Below, one piece after another: positions 22,239 to 33,517 of a stretch of 64,000 nt of DNA. The stretch spans positions 57,369,330-57,433,329 of the forward strand of contig OY986437.1 in the NCBI GenBank assembly GCA_963920525.1, read 5' to 3'. The translations under genes were made by a program, and so were the position numbers. Position 1 is the first letter of the stretch, and each line of letters starts with the position of its first letter. The notes under the pieces were generated by a model that had not been told where the DNA came from, did not search any database, and was given only the letters and a program-made list of their open reading frames with translations. Origin of the DNA: Dichetophora obliterata (Eukaryota > Arthropoda > Insecta > Diptera > Sciomyzidae).

Positions 22239-23512
22239 TGGGGGTTGGAATTAATTTTAAAGGTTTTTTTTCGGTTTTTGAGCATTTATTTAGAAACAAC
22301 GGTACAATGTATATTATTCAAAGCATTGTCCATCGTTAGCTACAACATTTTCCCATCTTTCTGGCAGCATATGGATTCCGCGCCGGAAGAACGATTCGTC
22401 TTTTGAGGCAATCCACGAATCGACCCATTTTTTGGTATCCTCGTAAGAAGTGAAGCGCTGCTCAGCCAAGCCATGCGTCATCGATCTGAATAGGTGGTAG
22501 TCGGAAGGGGCTATGTCTGGGCTATAAGGCGGGTGGGGTAGCACATCCCAATTCAGCGCCTCCAACGTTTCCTTGACGGTTCTTGCAACATGTGGCCGTG
22601 CGTTGTCATGTTGAAAAACCACTTTGTCGTGTCTTTTGGCATATTCCAGCCGTTTAACCTTTAATGCTCGGCTCAATTGCATCAATTGTTGTTGGTAGCG
22701 TTCCCCAGTGATGGTTTCGTTAGGTTTTAGCAGCTCATAGTACACGACACCCTTCTGATCCCACCAAATACACAGCATAAGCTTGGCGCCATGAATATTC
22801 GGCTTGGCCCTCGATGTTGATGCATGGCCGGGTGGTCCCCACGATTTTTTTCGCTTAGGATTATCGTAATGGATCCACTTTTCATCGCCAGTGACAATAC
22901 GATGCAAAAAACTCTTCCTTTTATGCCGTTGAAGCAGTTGTTCGCACATGCAAAATCGCCGTTCAACGTCTCTCGGCTTCAACTGGTACGGCACCCAATT
23001 TCCTTGCTTTTGAATCATTCCCATGGCCTTCAAGCGTTCGCCGACCGTTGATAAGTCGACTCCCAATGATTCTGACAATTCTTGAAGGGTTTGACACGGG
23101 TCTTCATCGAGCAAAGCCTCCAATTCCTCATCTTCAAACTTTTTCGGCTGGCCCGGACGCTCTTTGTCTTCCGTATCAATATCACCACTTTTAAACCGAC
23201 GGAACCAGTACTCACAAGTAGAAATCGATGGAGCAGCCTCAGTAAGCGTGCGTTGTGCTTCAACCGCTTTTTTCTTCAAATGGAAGCACAAAAGTAAACC
23301 TTCCCGCAAATTGCGTTTTGTTGGAACGAAAGTCGACATGTTCACAGAGAAAAAAATATATGTTGTTTACACTTCAGTGGAATGACACATACTGAAAAAT
23401 GAAGCTTAGACAATGTGCTTTGAAATGAATATAGTCACAGGTGTGCCCGATGCGATCTATTGATAGTTACGCCATCTCTTAGAAAACCTTTAAAACTAAT
23501 TCCAACCCCAAC
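22239..23512 (-). mobile_element. mariner element, structurally near intact
   Basis: Inverted ends TTGGGGGTTGGAATTAATTT (from 22239) and, inverted, TTGGGGTTGGAATTAGTTTT (to 23512) flank an open transposase frame; TA precedes the left end at 22237-22238. The length, about 1.27 kb, is normal for mariner. The exact outer base on the right is uncertain because no TA directly adjoins it. Confidence 0.9.
22314..23345 (-). CDS. mariner transposase (DD34D), open frame of 343 codons
   Basis: Cut-and-paste transposase acting on the terminal repeats of the surrounding element. The N-terminal half is the two-helix-turn-helix DNA-binding region (about residues 1-120, including EYWFRRFKSGD and a GQPKKFEDEEL linker). 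WVPYQL (about 118) is the conserved linker motif. Catalytic blocks follow: TGDEKWIHYDNPKRKKSW (first Asp), HDNARPH (second Asp) and YSPDIAPSDYHLF (third Asp), giving the DD34D signature of mauritiana/rosa-type mariners. The C-terminus is ERWENVVANDGQCFE. Compared with the 345-codon family norm, about four residues are missing between TEA and APSIS in the first DNA-binding domain. The start could be Met1 or Met3. It is the only uninterrupted transposase in the window. Confidence 0.95.
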   Translation of the reverse strand: MNMSTFVPTKRNLREGLLLCFHLKKKAVEAQRTLTEAAPSISTCEYWFRRFKSGDIDTEDKERPGQPKKFEDEELEALLDEDPCQTLQELSESLGVDLSTVGERLKAMGMIQKQGNWVPYQLKPRDVERRFCMCEQLLQRHKRKSFLHRIVTGDEKWIHYDNPKRKKSWGPPGHASTSRAKPNIHGAKLMLCIWWDQKGVVYYELLKPNETITGERYQQQLMQLSRALKVKRLEYAKRHDKVVFQHDNARPHVARTVKETLEALNWDVLPHPPYSPDIAPSDYHLFRSMTHGLAEQRFTSYEDTKKWVDSWIASKDESFFRRGIHMLPERWENVVANDGQCFE

Positions 23513-23679
23513 AAAAACCCAACTAATTCCAATACATAAAAATTTGCTTGAAATGACACAAAATGAAAGCTCACGAAAAATCATTAAACCCGTATTTGTT
23601 ATAAACCAATTAAATGCACAAAATAACACTTTTGGATCATAAACCATTTTTTTCAGGCAAAAAAATTAAATAATTGGAT

Positions 23680-23880
23680 ATAAGCGGCTAAAAATTACGA
23701 ATCATCAGTAAGAAGATTTTGGAAAGAGAATTTGGAAACTGAAAGTCTGACACGCCCATCGAGCAGTGGTTGTCTCAGAAACACAAATGAGCGACAAGAC
23801 AGAGATATAGTGCGTAACAGTAAAACGTCGATTATTAGAAAATACTCTTAAATCATGAAGAGCTTCTTAAAAGCCACTGC
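23680..23880 (+). pseudogene. Possible Tc1-type DNA-binding domain fragment
   Basis: One plus-strand frame reads RPSSSGCLRNTNERQDRDIV, resembling the linker and second helix-turn-helix region of Tc1-like transposases (SGRPR..T.RQDR.IVR pattern). It continues for about 15 codons to a stop. No catalytic part follows. Assignment rests on one motif. Confidence 0.35.
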
Positions 23881-24009
23881 TAACCAGAGTTGTGACTTAT
23901 TACTTTGGAAAGTAATATGTTACTTTTTGCCATTGCTAGGATCTTTTTCTGCTGCTTCGTATACATTTCCTGCTTTTTTAAAACGTCCATTTATGTTTCC
24001 TAAATTCCA

Positions 24010-24600
24010 AATATGAAAAATTTTTAGGACATTTTTTCGTCATATTGCATCGTTTTTAGTTTTCAAGTCATTTTTACCAGATTTAGGGCATTTTTTGGTC
24101 ATTTTAAGAGATTTTGAAGTTATTTTATTGTCATTTTTGAAGGTTTTAATTTTTAGAGCATTTTCGGTTTTTACGGTCATTTTAGTGTAATTTTTAAATA
24201 ATTTTTTTTCGTACTAAAAAATGTCAAAATTAAAATTTTTAAACATATTCCTTTAACACTAGAGTCCCTTCAATCAAAAACATTACCTCTCGACAAAGGA
24301 GTGGCTTTGTTTATAGACTTCGATGAAAAAAAAGCTCTGCGCGTGGTGAAACTGACACCGTACTGAAATGGTACGTAGAAAACTGAAACAAGTGTTAGAT
24401 AAAAACTCAGGATATGCTAGTATAAAATAAAGTTTAATTTAGTAATGTTTTTTTTTAATGCCAAATTTTTTGTTTATTTTTTATGCAATTGTTTGCGTTT
24501 TTTAGCTAATTTTTGTCAGTTTTTAGGCCATTTTCTGCAATTTTTAAGGTCATTTTGTCATTTTTTTAGCTCATTTTTGCAGTTTTTTAGGTCATCAAAA
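24010..24600. repeat. Degenerate low-complexity repeat (TTTTAGGTCATTTT-like)
   Basis: Dozens of short units of the form TTTTTAGGNCATTTT occur in two clusters, about 24010-24235 and 24470-24600. Open frame 24445-24720 is a by-product of this composition. Confidence 0.6.
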
Positions 24601-24772
24601 TCCGAGCCCTGCTTATTACATATTAGAGAGACCTATATATTAATATATTCTTTAACTTGTTGCTTGAAAATTAGAGTAATTAGTTACAACACATTACTTT
24701 ATATATTGCGTTTTTGCTGAGAAATATATGTATAATTACATGCATTATATATAGATACATGTTATTTGACTA

Positions 24773-25129
24773 CACAGTAAAAAACATGAGCAAAAATTTT
24801 ATACTATTTTGTATACATATAAATCCAAACCAAAAATGTTTTAAAAGTTATAGCATCAAATTTTATAAATTTTTTCAGACCATTTTTCCCGTCAGACCAA
24901 TCGAAACCACTATATTTTTAAATTTCCCGATTTCGGTGAATTTTTTCTTTCGAAACAGAATATTTTTTGGCTAGCACATGATATCCATATGAAACTTTAA
25001 AATTATATTTGTTTTATTATTTTTATAATATTGAGTGGCATAAAATTTATAAATTATTTGGAATACAAAAATTTTATACCACACAAATGTTATAAAAAAG
25101 ATAAAATTTACCCTCAAATTTTTTCTGTG
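24773..25129. mobile_element. 357-bp TA-flanked MITE
   Basis: Ends CACAGTAAAAAACATGAGC and, inverted, CACAGAAAAAATTTGAGGG, both next to TA (24771-24772 and 25130-25131). The subterminal block AAAATTTTATAC is also inverted at both ends. Confidence 0.7.
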
Positions 25130-25175
25130 TACATTATTTATTAAATATATCATAAATTAAATTGTTTTTGCATTA

Positions 25176-25887
25176 CACGGAGAGAAAAAATCTAGCATTC
25201 TATATAGGAATGATGAATCAAGGTAATAGGCTATCAGTTTACACTTAAACGTAAAATTCTTAATTCAAGCATTAATTTACTAGAATTGAGCAAATTTCAA
25301 ACACATGATATTAAGAAAACATTTTTTATTGAAGAAAAATTTGCTTAAAACTCTAGAATATTTTTTCTACATTCAAGTTTGATATTTGTTTGAAGTGAGA
25401 AAAATTTGCTTGATTCATGTAATGAACTTGCTGAAAATTGAAATAATTTGCTTGATTTGAGAAATTAATTTTTCTTGAATTAAGCTAAACTTGCTTCATT
25501 CAAGTAAACAATTTACTGAAAACGAGAATATTTTGATTGATTTGAGAAATTTTTTTTACATTTTTTTAATAATTATATTTGAGCTTAATGCCAAATAAGC
25601 TCATGAAGCAACAGGTTGCAACAACAAGATTTTTGCAGAACAAACCACCAAGCAGACTAGACAGCTGCTTCGTTGTTCGCTACGTCAAATCTTCAGTAGT
25701 CTTCTGTGGTTTTTGCAGTTATTTGTGAACTTTTTTGCCTATATAATATAAAGAAATGCTCATTATATAATTGTCATTTTTTAACTTTAGTATTTATTGC
25801 TTGGTTTGAGCAAATGAGGCATAGTTTTAAATTTTCTTAAATCAAGCAAAATATAAGCTCAATATAAGAAGATTATTTCTCTCCGTG
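25176..25887. mobile_element. 712-bp TA-flanked MITE
   Basis: Ends CACGGAGAGAAAAAATC and, inverted, CACGGAGAGAAATAATC, both bordered by TA. The interior is rich in TTGCTTGATT and GAGAAAT units and includes a diverged copy of the structured repeat (25612-25720). It lies 46 bp from the previous MITE and its ends start with the same CAC plus G pattern. Confidence 0.75.
25612..25720 (+). repeat. Structured interspersed repeat, copy 3 (diverged)
   Basis: Blocks GCAACAACAAG, AGACTAGACAG, CTGCTTCGTTGTTCGCTACG and TCTTCAGTAG keep the order of the family core, but the outer stem is lost. It sits inside the MITE at 25176-25887. Confidence 0.5.
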
Positions 25888-26092
25888 TAATTTCTTCAAG
25901 TAATTTGAGCACATTTTTAAAAGCAGAGTACTTAAAAATAAAAGTTTAAAAAGGTTAAGTTAAAGATTCCGCAAAAGAGAAAATGTAATTTATAGTAAGA
26001 TATGTAATATGTAGTTAAGGAGCAGCTTTTTGATAAACTCATCACTCAATTTTTTCGTGGTGTTAGAAAATAGCCTCCAAGGTAGTAGACTA

Positions 26093-27581
26093 TAGACATG
26101 GGTAACGCATCAAAAAATGCTGCATTGATACACCAACCCAAGCGCATTTTACCATATCAGCGTAATGCGTTAACGCAATTGCGTCATGACGTAGCTTAAA
26201 AATCTTTATTCTTTATGCTATGATATCTATATAAACACGACGTTGATCAGCACAGGATGTTTTTTTAGTTAGTGATAACGCTAATCCTGAAATAGTACAT
26301 GGGCATTTTGAATCTGGCGTTACGGACGATTTGTACGAATAAATATTAAAAAAAAAAAAAATAGAATGAAAAAGTCTAATTTTTAAAAAGTTTTTTTTTA
26401 TATTTGTGAAGTAATTAAGTAGCACTATATTAAGTAAAAATAATGACAATTAACCCTAAGGATCTAAAGATGTAAGCAAAAATATATGCTGGCGTTACGT
26501 TACAAAAACGAAAGTCATTTCTGACTTGGATTACAAAATTTGCAAAACTCTCTGAATTGGGCAAGACTTTTTGTATAAAACTTTTTTTTAGAAGGTTTTA
26601 AAATAACATAAGTTTATTTTCCAAGTGATCAAATTTAAAAATCTTTTAATTAAGTAATTAAAAAACAAATTTAGTATATTGTCCTTTCCTTGCCTCAACC
26701 ATTTTTTCATTATCTCTAGCCAATGCCTTTCATTTTAACTAAAACGCTTACGAAACATTTACGAAAAAGAAAAACTACATTTGTGAAACAGTGCAGACGA
26801 TTTGTTCATCATGGTTAATGAATTTATGAAGAAATTGCTGAAACTAATAAAATTAAAATGTTTTTTTAAAAGATATAATAAAATAATAAGTTTTTAATAA
26901 CTTTTAATTTTTTTGTTCACGGTAGACTTTTTTCTGGAAATGCCCATAGCTAATTTAAATAATTCATATTGCTCATAAATTGATTTAAAATTACTTAAGC
27001 AATAATTTATTAATTAATATGAAACATTACTGAACAAAGACCATATTTTTAGCATCCATTAAAAATTAACCAATACTTCAAGCATGCAGTCAAACTGTAT
27101 TCCGTTCAAGATAATGTAGGCAATCGCACAGATATGCAAGACAAGTTGGATGCTACTTTAATTCCATGTATCTAGAAAGCATGTAAATCTAAAGAAAAAA
27201 TATAAGCATGAAGCAAATATATTTTGATGCGGTTTTGCGTTAGTGCGTTACTTTTAACTATAAACGCAATATTCATCTTTTACTCAAAAACAAACACTAG
27301 CGCTGCGTACGTTTGTTTAAAAGCATCTTTCCTGCAACTCCTTTTCCATATTAAAATGAGCAAACAATGCTCGCCTTTAACATTCTTTCGCTATTTTTGA
27401 GGCGTCGTCAAATTTGTGCAATTTTTGCTCGCTGAATAAATATTTCCTCATTTTTCTATAGGCGTGTTTTTGTATTACTGCGCTATTGTGTTACTTTTTT
27501 TGAAATAAGTGCAATAGCGCAGTAACGCATTTAAGTGCTTCAACTCAAAAGCGCAACGCAGCGCAGCGTTACCCACGTCTA
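26093..27581. mobile_element. hAT-type non-autonomous element with perfect 8-bp duplication
   Basis: Ends TAGACATGGGTAACGC and, inverted, TAGACGTGGGTAACGC, one mismatch in 16. The flanking octamer GTAGACTA is identical at 26085-26092 and 27582-27589. Length 1489 bp, AT-rich, no transposase. The right half repeats GCGTTAC-type words (near 27232-27250, 27480-27530) which may be subterminal binding sites. Confidence 0.88.
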
Positions 27582-27857
27582 GTAGACTAGTGTGACGGCC
27601 GAAATTTCGAAGATTTTTTCGTGATTTTTTTTTAACAAGAAAATAATATGCGATCATTTCGTAATTTTACATGTTTATATTGGTATTTTAAAGTATACAA
27701 AAAAAATTTTTTGACTTAATTTTACATTAATTTATTTATAATTTTTAATGTCAAGGTGGAGTCCTCGAAAGCTGTTTCGGGGAAGCACTGTCTCAAAACT
27801 TTTTAACAGATTTGGCTAAAAATTTAACTACATAGTTATTCTAAATACACATAGCTA

Positions 27858-28844
27858 CACTCTAAATAATAATTGCAAACTTACTATCAATATCATACTA
27901 ATTTTATGTTGGAATTCCAACTAATGTGTAATTTTACTATTAATTTTATATTGATCTTTGAGTTTTTACCACTAAACACAATTCTTAGCAAAATTAAACA
28001 ACAAATGTTGAACTTTGCTCCAATATCAATTGCAATGTTTTATATTACTAAATAAATTGAATTAAAATTGAGCAGATACTTTCAACACATGCTCATTCGA
28101 GTCGGCATGTCAGTGAGTGAAGATCACTCTTTAAAAATTTTCTGGTTTTAATTAAAAAAGTTTAGTAAAAATACGTTTTTCGATAGAAGTTTGTTAAGTG
28201 TTAAGTTGTTAACAGTTAAATGAAAATAACATGTTAATAAATAAATAAAGACCTTAAAAAAAAACAAAAAATGCCTGGGCTTCATTTGTCTACCTCTTTA
28301 GGATACTCATTGAGAAGAAATTCTGTATGCAAGTGTTTGGTATTTCAAGTACCAATTTATTTGAGAATTATCATTAAAAAAAAAAATCAAAATATGATAT
28401 ATCTCTGCGCTACCGCCAAAACTATTAAGTTATAAGATATATTAAAATATGTTTTAATATATACATAATGTTATAAGGAATGTTTTAAAAAAATTTATTC
28501 GCTTGAATAACAGCAGAAATTTGTAAATACTACAATAATTGTATTAAAACTACGTAAAACTTGTTGAATTTTACTAACATAAGTGTAGTAATTTTAAAAT
28601 AGTACTACATATATTATAGTAACATTAAATAATTGATGTTTAATTTCGCTACAATATCAATATTATTGCTTTAATATTACTATATATTTTTATCAAAATT
28701 AAACACTATTTGTTGAATTTCACTACATATATAAACAAACAACATGTTGAATTAAATAAGAGTGCGTAAGTTTACTACAGTTATGGTAGCTAACCTGTTG
28801 CCTACAACTATTGCAGTAAATTTCAACAAAAACTTTTTAGAGTG
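27858..28844. mobile_element. 987-bp TA-flanked MITE
   Basis: Ends CACTCTAAATAATAATTGC and, inverted, CACTCTAAAAAGTTTTTG, both next to TA. The body is built of diverged units of the kind TTGAATTTYACTA and ACTATAATATT, so it is internally repetitive. No coding capacity; the open frame 27873-28055 is within it. Confidence 0.78.
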
Positions 28845-29707
28845 TACATACTTAAGCTTTAAAACATTTAATTTTTTAATAATAAATTAATTTTTTAAAC
28901 ATTTTATCAACAAAGAAAAATTAGATTTCGAGTTTTTTTCACAAATACGCTATTCTTTTTTTTTTAATGCATACTATTAGTTTGTTCATTAGAATAAGAT
29001 CTACACAATAATAATTTTTTTGATTTTTTTATTTCAAATAACTACGGAAGGCTGTGTGCTTCCCCGAAACAGCTCACCATTCTTTCGAGGACTCCACTTT
29101 GACATTAAAAATTATAAATAAATTAATGTAAAATTAAGTCAAAAAAATTCATTTGTGTACTTAAAAATATTCATTTAAACATGTAAAAATTACAAAACGA
29201 TCGCATATTATTTGCTTGTTACAAAAAATTTCACGAAAAAAACTTCGAAATTTCGGCCGTCACACCGGTCTACTACATTAAATACACATTTTATCTTTAT
29301 CTAAATCAGACTTCAATTGTTTTTTTACATTTTAGTGGCGTTTTCGCTTTGTGCATGGATAATGGAGGTACCAATTAGTTTTTATTTTAGAGTTTTTATA
29401 GCGTTTCATGCAAGCGCGTCGGAAGCTAATTTCATCTGGGGGGCAGTAAAAATGGGGGGGGGGGCAGTGCAAATGGTGTTGCAAAAAAAGTTTAGTTTAA
29501 AATAAAAAAAATATAAAAATATATAAAAAATATTAAAATTTCATTATTTTTAAAAGTTCTTCCGATTTCAATATTAGAGATCATTCTTTAAAGGATCTTT
29601 CATATGGTAATATGATAATATAAGAAATAATGGTTGCTTTTATAAAGCAAGACTAGGTATATCTTTACATGGTTTAAATGCAATAAGGTACAAAAAGTTA
29701 TATCAAT

Positions 29708-30590
29708 TTAAATTATTCCAAAATGTTTCTTTCTGTCCTTGCGAGAAACAAACTCTTTCACCACCTCCATCGAATTCAATTCTTCGGTTTTATCTTTGTG
29801 AATGTGTATAAGTGCCGCATGAGTGAGTCGAATCTGTGTCATAGTTGCTCGAAGATACGTTATAAGTCGTCTTAGTGCACTAAAAGAACGCTCAGATGAA
29901 GCTGCTGATGCAGGCACAGTCAAAAGCAAAGCAATAAGTTTTTCAACTTCATTTAATAGTTTTTTTACAGGATCCGAATTTTTCGCAAATTGGGATACAA
30001 TGCCACTACAATTTCAAGGTGTTTGGCCAGGCAATTGCTTCAGCAATTTCATCTGCAAAAAAGTCATCTGCATAAAGATCTATTTTTGTTTTTAGATTTT
30101 GTTCAGAAGGCACTTTTCCGTTGAAGGCTATGATTACAATATTCCAACGATTCCAGAGTGTCAAAATCTGTTTAAATGTACAATAAGATTAACAAAGTGC
30201 CAGTTTACACTAGCTTCACTCAACCGACTCACCGAATGTTAAATCGAAGTGAGTCGGTTGAGTGAAGCTGGTGTAAACTTGCAAAAATAAAATAAAAGTA
30301 AAATGTCAACCTGTTTGATCGAATCTAGCCGTTATCTCATTTGAGGGAAGATCTAAAATTTCGAAATAATCTTTTCGTAGCCGATCACATAATGGCAACT
30401 GTACTGAAGGAACCGGATTTGATGTTTCTTCAAATCGTCGAGGTGGATTTTCATCAGCTAATTCACAGTAGGGGCTTTCGCATGGTCCAAAGCATTGGAC
30501 CAACATGACAGATTGTACGACATGTAGTACCATGTGTAAGCTAAAACGATAGTCGAAATTTTTGGTTTCTTTCTGTCGATTGTACAATAT
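29708..30590 (-). pseudogene. hAT transposase, C-terminal remnant
   Basis: Two frames on the minus strand. The upstream piece (30306-30587) ends CDRLRKDYFEILDLPSNEI followed by TARFDQ, like the region before the dimerisation domain of TTF-type/ZMYM-like hAT transposases. The downstream piece holds LLLTVPASAASSERSFSALR followed by RLITYLRATM, the diagnostic hAT C-terminal dimerisation motif, and stops at 29708. Between them are stops and a 78-bp hairpin insertion (30202-30279). The N-terminal zinc finger and the catalytic Asp residues are not present in this copy. Confidence 0.88.
30202..30279. mobile_element. 78-bp near-perfect hairpin (micro-MITE)
   Basis: Arms of 30 bases (AGTTTACACTAGCTTCACTC through ACTCA, and its inverse) differ at one position; the loop is 18 bases. 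It lies in the middle of the hAT transposase remnant, so it arrived after that gene did. Confidence 0.85.
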
Positions 30591-31044
30591 TGTACAACTA
30601 TGTAAAATTACTGCTCAATTGTTAGGGCATCTAAAAGTTGCTTAGCTATTAGCCGGATGTGTTCAGCTTGAGAGCTTGCAATTAATGATGTTGCTTTACA
30701 AATTGGAACATGTCAAATTTTTTCTTACCAGAGTTGCAAAATTAACAAGCATTAAGCTACATACTTAAGGGTGCTTTTAAACTAAAGTGGTGGGTTTGCA
30801 GTAGAAACTCTACATTTTGTTCTATCTTTTTGCAAACACAGAGAAAGAAAATGGTTATCCGCAAGCATGCTTATGAAGAAGAGAGAAAGAAGAGAAAAAA
30901 AAATAATACAAAAATATTATCGTTGTAAAAAAAATGATATTTTGAATAACTTTTGAAGTTTTCCTTTTAAATTATTTATCTGGCTAAAAAAGTGGGGGCA
31001 ACTGCCCCCCTTGCCCCACCGCTTCCGACGCCAATGGTTTCATG

Positions 31045-33503
31045 ACGAGGAGTCACAGAGCTATATATGTATAATATATACGCTCGCGTCGAAGAGCAGT
31101 AATAAAAATTTAAATGCGTTTTTCTCGAAATCACTTTTTTCAAACTGAGGTGTCGTTTTTCTCGGGAACCAGTGGTCGGATGAAGATGCGGCAGGGGGCG
31201 TTTTGTAGGTAATCACGTCAGGCAGGTACTGAACTAGGATAATAGGGCTAACCCTATTACCGGGGGAGGGGTGGGGCAAAAACAGCTAAATTTTTTAACT
31301 GTTTTTAAAAAATCGCGCCATCTTGTCAATTCATATATTTTTTTATTTTGGATATATATTTTTATATTTTGGAAATATTCCAATTCAGGACCTGTCTGAT
31401 GTGATTACTAACAAAATGCCGCCCGCAAAATTTCGACACGACATCTGGTTATAAAAAAAAACGACAACCCGCTTGCCTTCTCATTTTTAAGTACCTATTT
31501 TCACCGCTCTGGGAAGGGAGGTTAAAAAAAAACATCGAGACATTAAAAAAAGTACGGAAGAAGTTAGAAAAATACGTCTGCTTTCTCGTAAAAAAAAGCC
31601 CAAAGTTGATAAATTGAAAAACGACTGAGCTACAGCAATTTTAAAAAACGTTATTTTTGTGGGCTTGAACCGCCCTTAAGTTCATACCTCAATGAAGGAT
31701 ATTCATCTAAAAGATTTTCGTTATCCAGTATTAAACCATTTCTTGACTCAAAAATCGCATTTTTTGTACATTAAAAACATGTTTCACTCAAACGGCTCTA
31801 AACGTCTTATTTCTCAAAGAATATTTATAAATTTAATGGTGTTTAAGGTTTAATTGACTTTCATCGACATATGAATGAAAACTAAATTTGAAGAATTTCA
31901 AACCGATGCACAGTGATCGATATTTTGAGTTTACGAGGGCAAAAGTCTGTAACTTAAAAACTGCTTATGTAATGAAAACAAATTTAATGTACATAAGATT
32001 TATATGTTAGAGCAATACCGGGACCACAAATGAAGTTGCATAAAAACTTTATTGCCTCCATAAAACTTACAAGTAAAGCAATACAAATATTTAGTTTATT
32101 CAAACATTTATTTTATCGAGAATAATAATATTTTAAAATATTTTTAAGAAATTCCTTAATAAAAAGGTGACGCCTTACAATTTTATTTAATTTTTTAGGC
32201 ATATGTTTCTTTAGGATTTTCCAAAAAAAAGAAGATTCCAATACAAAAAAAGATGTTTATTTTAAATTGAAAATGTTACACAAAATGTATGACCTTAAAA
32301 TGTTTAAAAAAGTATTTATTGTATTTATTTTTGACATTAGATTTCCGGACCAAAAAAGGAGTAATAGCATAATTTAAAATTATGTATATTAACAAAACTA
32401 CGTAGTTTAAAAAATTTTGTTCTTGAAATTTTTTATTTATTTATCAATGAAAATGTGGATATGATGGCAAAGTGGTAAAGATGCAAAGATAATGCATAAA
32501 GTGGCAAAGATAATATATATCGATACCTTAAAAGCAAAATATCATACCCAACGTTCCTACGAAATAATCTTTATTTCATATTCAGCATTCTGTTATATTT
32601 TGTCATGTCCTCAGAAAATTTTTTTATTTTATTTATTTTATTCTACAACTTGTGAAACACAAGAAAAATTTTATAGTATCAAACAAGTACCATGAGGAAG
32701 CATAAGCTCGTCAGATGATTGATCAAGCAAGTGTTTTAATTTCTTTGTTGAGTTTTTTTATAAAGCGCTGTAAAGTTTTTTTGGGGGCCTTCCAAATATT
32801 TTATTTTTATTATGACTATTATTTAGTATACAATACTTGCTTAACCGCTAGGTTTCATTTTTCAAAAAAGATTTAATTATACGCCTTTGTCCTATCCTTT
32901 TTTTAAAAAGAAGAGCAATGAAAAATTTAACTTGCTTCTGGTATGTTCTGCGTTCAGGAACCTAATATATCTTCGTTTGTTATTCGGTGACGCAATTCGA
33001 CTTGGACGTTGCTCCCTTAAAAGCAGAAAATATATGTAATCGGCGCATAAAGGCACATAATTCTTATCAATACTAAGAGACAAATGCCTTAATACTTTAA
33101 AACAGATGGATTGGAATAATACAATCTCGTATTTTTTCTTAAATCACTATCAAAAGCAAATGCTCTTTACATATTTTTTAAATTTTAAGGTATTTCTTAA
33201 AATCTTTTTCCCTCTTCACTGAAATTGATATGGCTAAAAAAACCTACAAAATGAAGAAAACTTACCACCAGAAATGGTATCCATATTAAAAAAAAAATTA
33301 AAAATTTAGTAACACTTTTTTAAATGGGCTCAAAGTGAATCAATAAAGTAAATAATATTTTTGGTTATTTTTTTTTTAATATTGAAATGTGAACTTTGCG
33401 GCATTATAGAAAGTGCATGTGCAAAACTTTTTTGACTTTCGTAATCAAAAATGTTTTTTGAACATTTATTTTGACAACAAACTGTATTTGAAATAAAAAC
33501 CAT
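31045..33503. other. No recognisable feature
   Basis: AT-rich sequence with many poly-A/T runs. A stretch near 31100-31160 (TTTTTCTCGAAATCACTTTTTT) resembles wording near 42150 inside the TTAA element, but I could not define ends. Confidence 0.4.
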
Positions 33504-33517
33504 TAAATTCATTTTTC

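Larger units (their letters stand above)
26083..29276. mobile_element. Long-TIR DNA element, twice interrupted
   Basis: Terminal inverted repeats of about 200 bp start GTAGTAGAC, run through GTGTGACGGCCGAAATTTCG and end near CCCCGAAACAGC. The left arm runs 27582-27785 after a 5' tip at 26083-26092; the right arm runs about 29043-29276. The arms also share GGTGGAGTCCTCGAAAG and the 20-odd bases around TTACATTAATTTATTTATAA. A hAT-type element (26093-27581) lies in the left tip and a MITE (27858-28844) in the middle. Without them the element would be about 0.7 kb, with almost no unique centre. Confidence 0.82.
29411..31036 (-). mobile_element. hAT element with degraded transposase
   Basis: Ends CAAGCGCGTCGGAAGC (29411) and, inverted, CATTGGCGTCGGAAGC (31036). 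The 8-bp flank GTTTCATG is identical on both sides (29403-29410 and 31037-31044). Both subterminal regions are G-rich (GGGGGGCAGT on the left, GGGGCAAGGGGGGCAGT inverted on the right). The minus strand holds C-terminal transposase remnants; the 5' coding half is missing. A 78-bp hairpin lies inside. Confidence 0.9.

Noticed and set aside
22727..23385. Several open frames of 71-79 codons on both strands within the mariner
   Set aside because: They are shadows of the transposase frame and show no independent domain.
26213..26449. 78-codon minus-strand frame inside the hAT-type element
   Set aside because: No hAT transposase motif; AT-rich filler.
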